Source: JBEKYH01 sp049511115
Lineage (GTDB): Bacteria; Planctomycetota; Phycisphaerae; Tepidisphaerales; Tepidisphaeraceae
Direction of reading: 5' to 3'
Assembly: GCA_049511115.1 (NCBI GenBank)
Contig: JBEKYH010000356.1
Coordinates: 1-5,596 of the forward strand
DNA: 5,596 bases
Part shown: positions 4,891 through 5,596 of the stretch, one piece after another
Layout of the letters: each line of letters opens with the position of its first letter
Numbering within the stretch: the first letter of the stretch is position 1
Translations under genes and position numbers: made by a program
The notes under the pieces: model-generated
Told to the model about the DNA's origin: nothing
What the model saw: the letters and a program-made list of their open reading frames with translations, nothing else
Database searches by the model: none

Positions 4891-5596
4891 TCATCCAAAT
4901 CGGCCGGTAATGTAATCCTCGGTTTTCTTCTGCGATGGCGTCGTGAACATGGTTGTGGTGCGATTATACTCGATCAGATCGCCCATATAAAAAAACGCCG
5001 TCAAATCGCTGACGCGGGCGGCCTGCTGCATGCTATGGGTCACGATCACAATGGTGTAGAGGCTCTTGAGCTTGGTGATGAGGTCTTCCACTTTGGTCGT
5101 CGCAATCGGGTCCAAGGCGCTGCACGGCTCGTCCATCAGCAAAACCTTGGGCTTGGTCGCCAACGCCCGGGCGATGCAAAGCCGCTGCTGCTGGCCGCCG
5201 GAAAGACCCAGGGCGCTGCTATGCAGCCGGTCTTTGACCTCGTCCCAAAGTGCGCTCTTGCGAAGGCAGTCCTCGACCAGTTCGTCCAGCGAGCGCCGGT
5301 CGCGCGTGCCCTGAAGGCGCGGGCCATACGCGATATTATCGTAAATGGACTTGGGGAACGGATTAGGCTTCTGGAAGACCAGCCCGACATGGCGGCGGAG
5401 CCAGACCAGATCAACGCCGGTGTCGTAGATGTTCTGCCCGTCAATTAGCAATTCGCCCGCGACGCGGCAGGCGGGAATCAGGTCGTTTAAGCGGTTGATG
5501 GAGCGAAGATACGTGCTCTTGCCGCATCCGCTTGGGCCGATCATGGCCACAACGCTGTTGCGCGGCATCTTGAGGCTGACCTTTTTGATCGCCTCG
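4891..5596 (-). CDS. pstB: Phosphate ABC transporter ATP-binding protein PstB (N-terminus beyond the window)
   Basis: This is the ATPase subunit of the PstSCAB phosphate importer, which couples ATP hydrolysis at the inner face of the membrane to phosphate uptake. The frame is open to the right edge; about 235 codons are present and roughly the first 20 to 30 residues are missing. Counting from the internal Met at 5568, it shows Walker A GPSGCGKST (11-19), the Q-loop and PstB-specific stretch FQKPNPFPKSIYDNIAYGPRL (65-85, listed in parts: Gln66, Pro68, Pro72, Tyr81), signature LSGGQQQR (122-129), Walker B VLLMDEP (142-148), D-loop SALDP and the H-loop His178. The Met at 5568 is not the true start, since the typical EAIKKVSLK strand precedes it in frame. 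NRLNDLIP after the Walker A helix and the FPKSIYDN block separate PstB from other ABC ATPases. pstC and pstA would be expected upstream, outside the window. phoU follows after 25 nt. Confidence 0.96.
   Translation of the reverse strand, partial: EAIKKVSLKMPRNSVVAMIGPSGCGKSTYLRSINRLNDLIPACRVAGELLIDGQNIYDTGVDLVWLRRHVGLVFQKPNPFPKSIYDNIAYGPRLQGTRDRRSLDELVEDCLRKSALWDEVKDRLHSSALGLSGGQQQRLCIARALATKPKVLLMDEPCSALDPIATTKVEDLITKLKSLYTIVIVTHSMQQAARVSDLTAFFYMGDLIEYNRTTTMFTTPSQKKTEDYITGRFG

Noticed and set aside
4866..4898. Longer phoU start at the in-frame TTG (4898)
   Set aside because: It would add 11 residues that do not resemble PhoU N-termini and overlap pstB. The ATG at 4865 gives the usual start and length.
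4804..5448. Plus-strand open frame of 214 codons
   Set aside because: It lies antisense to pstB and the 5' part of phoU, both firmly identified, and has no motif of its own.

Overview
The window carries five protein-coding genes, all on the minus strand. Two are cut by the window ends: a kinase gene at the left and pstB at the right. Base composition is moderately high in GC. A one-chain PP2C phosphatase plus Hanks-type Ser/Thr kinase, a secreted protein of repeated transthyretin-like modules, and repeat-rich intergenic DNA together suggest a free-living bacterium of the Planctomycetota or a similar lineage (Acidobacteriota is an alternative). No rRNA or other marker is present, so this placement is an inference with modest confidence.

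Layout in the direction of transcription, from high to low coordinates. (1) pstB, the ATPase of the high-affinity phosphate transporter, is missing its N-terminus at the right edge. It is followed after 25 nt by phoU; the two are the usual 3' end of a pst-phoU operon, and pstSCA would be expected just outside the window. (2) A 308-bp non-coding stretch (3898-4205) is packed with short repeats: four 7-bp units directly after the phoU stop, three CTTGGCG units, a 14-bp GC palindrome, a run of 10-bp CCAAACTGTT units, and an 8-bp-arm dyad. (3) Next is a gene for an exported 376-residue protein made of three carboxypeptidase-regulatory-like (transthyretin-like) modules, with a clear Shine-Dalgarno site. 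(4) A 143-bp gap follows, holding a second, inverted copy of the 7-bp repeat cluster and a possible promoter very close to the next start. (5) sucD, the succinyl-CoA ligase alpha subunit, comes without a neighbouring sucC. (6) Twelve nucleotides after sucD begins a large gene encoding an N-terminal PP2C phosphatase joined to a Ser/Thr kinase; it runs off the left edge.

The pair pstB-phoU handles phosphate uptake and its control. sucD and the phosphatase/kinase are probably co-transcribed, which places a TCA-cycle enzyme and a reversible Ser/Thr phosphorylation module under shared expression; whether they interact functionally is unknown. No tRNA, rRNA, CRISPR array, insertion sequence or transposase was seen. 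I do not see evidence for a wholly new multi-gene system. The most unusual items are the sucD-phosphatase/kinase pairing, the atypical glycine loop of the kinase, and the dense intergenic repeats around the secreted-protein gene.
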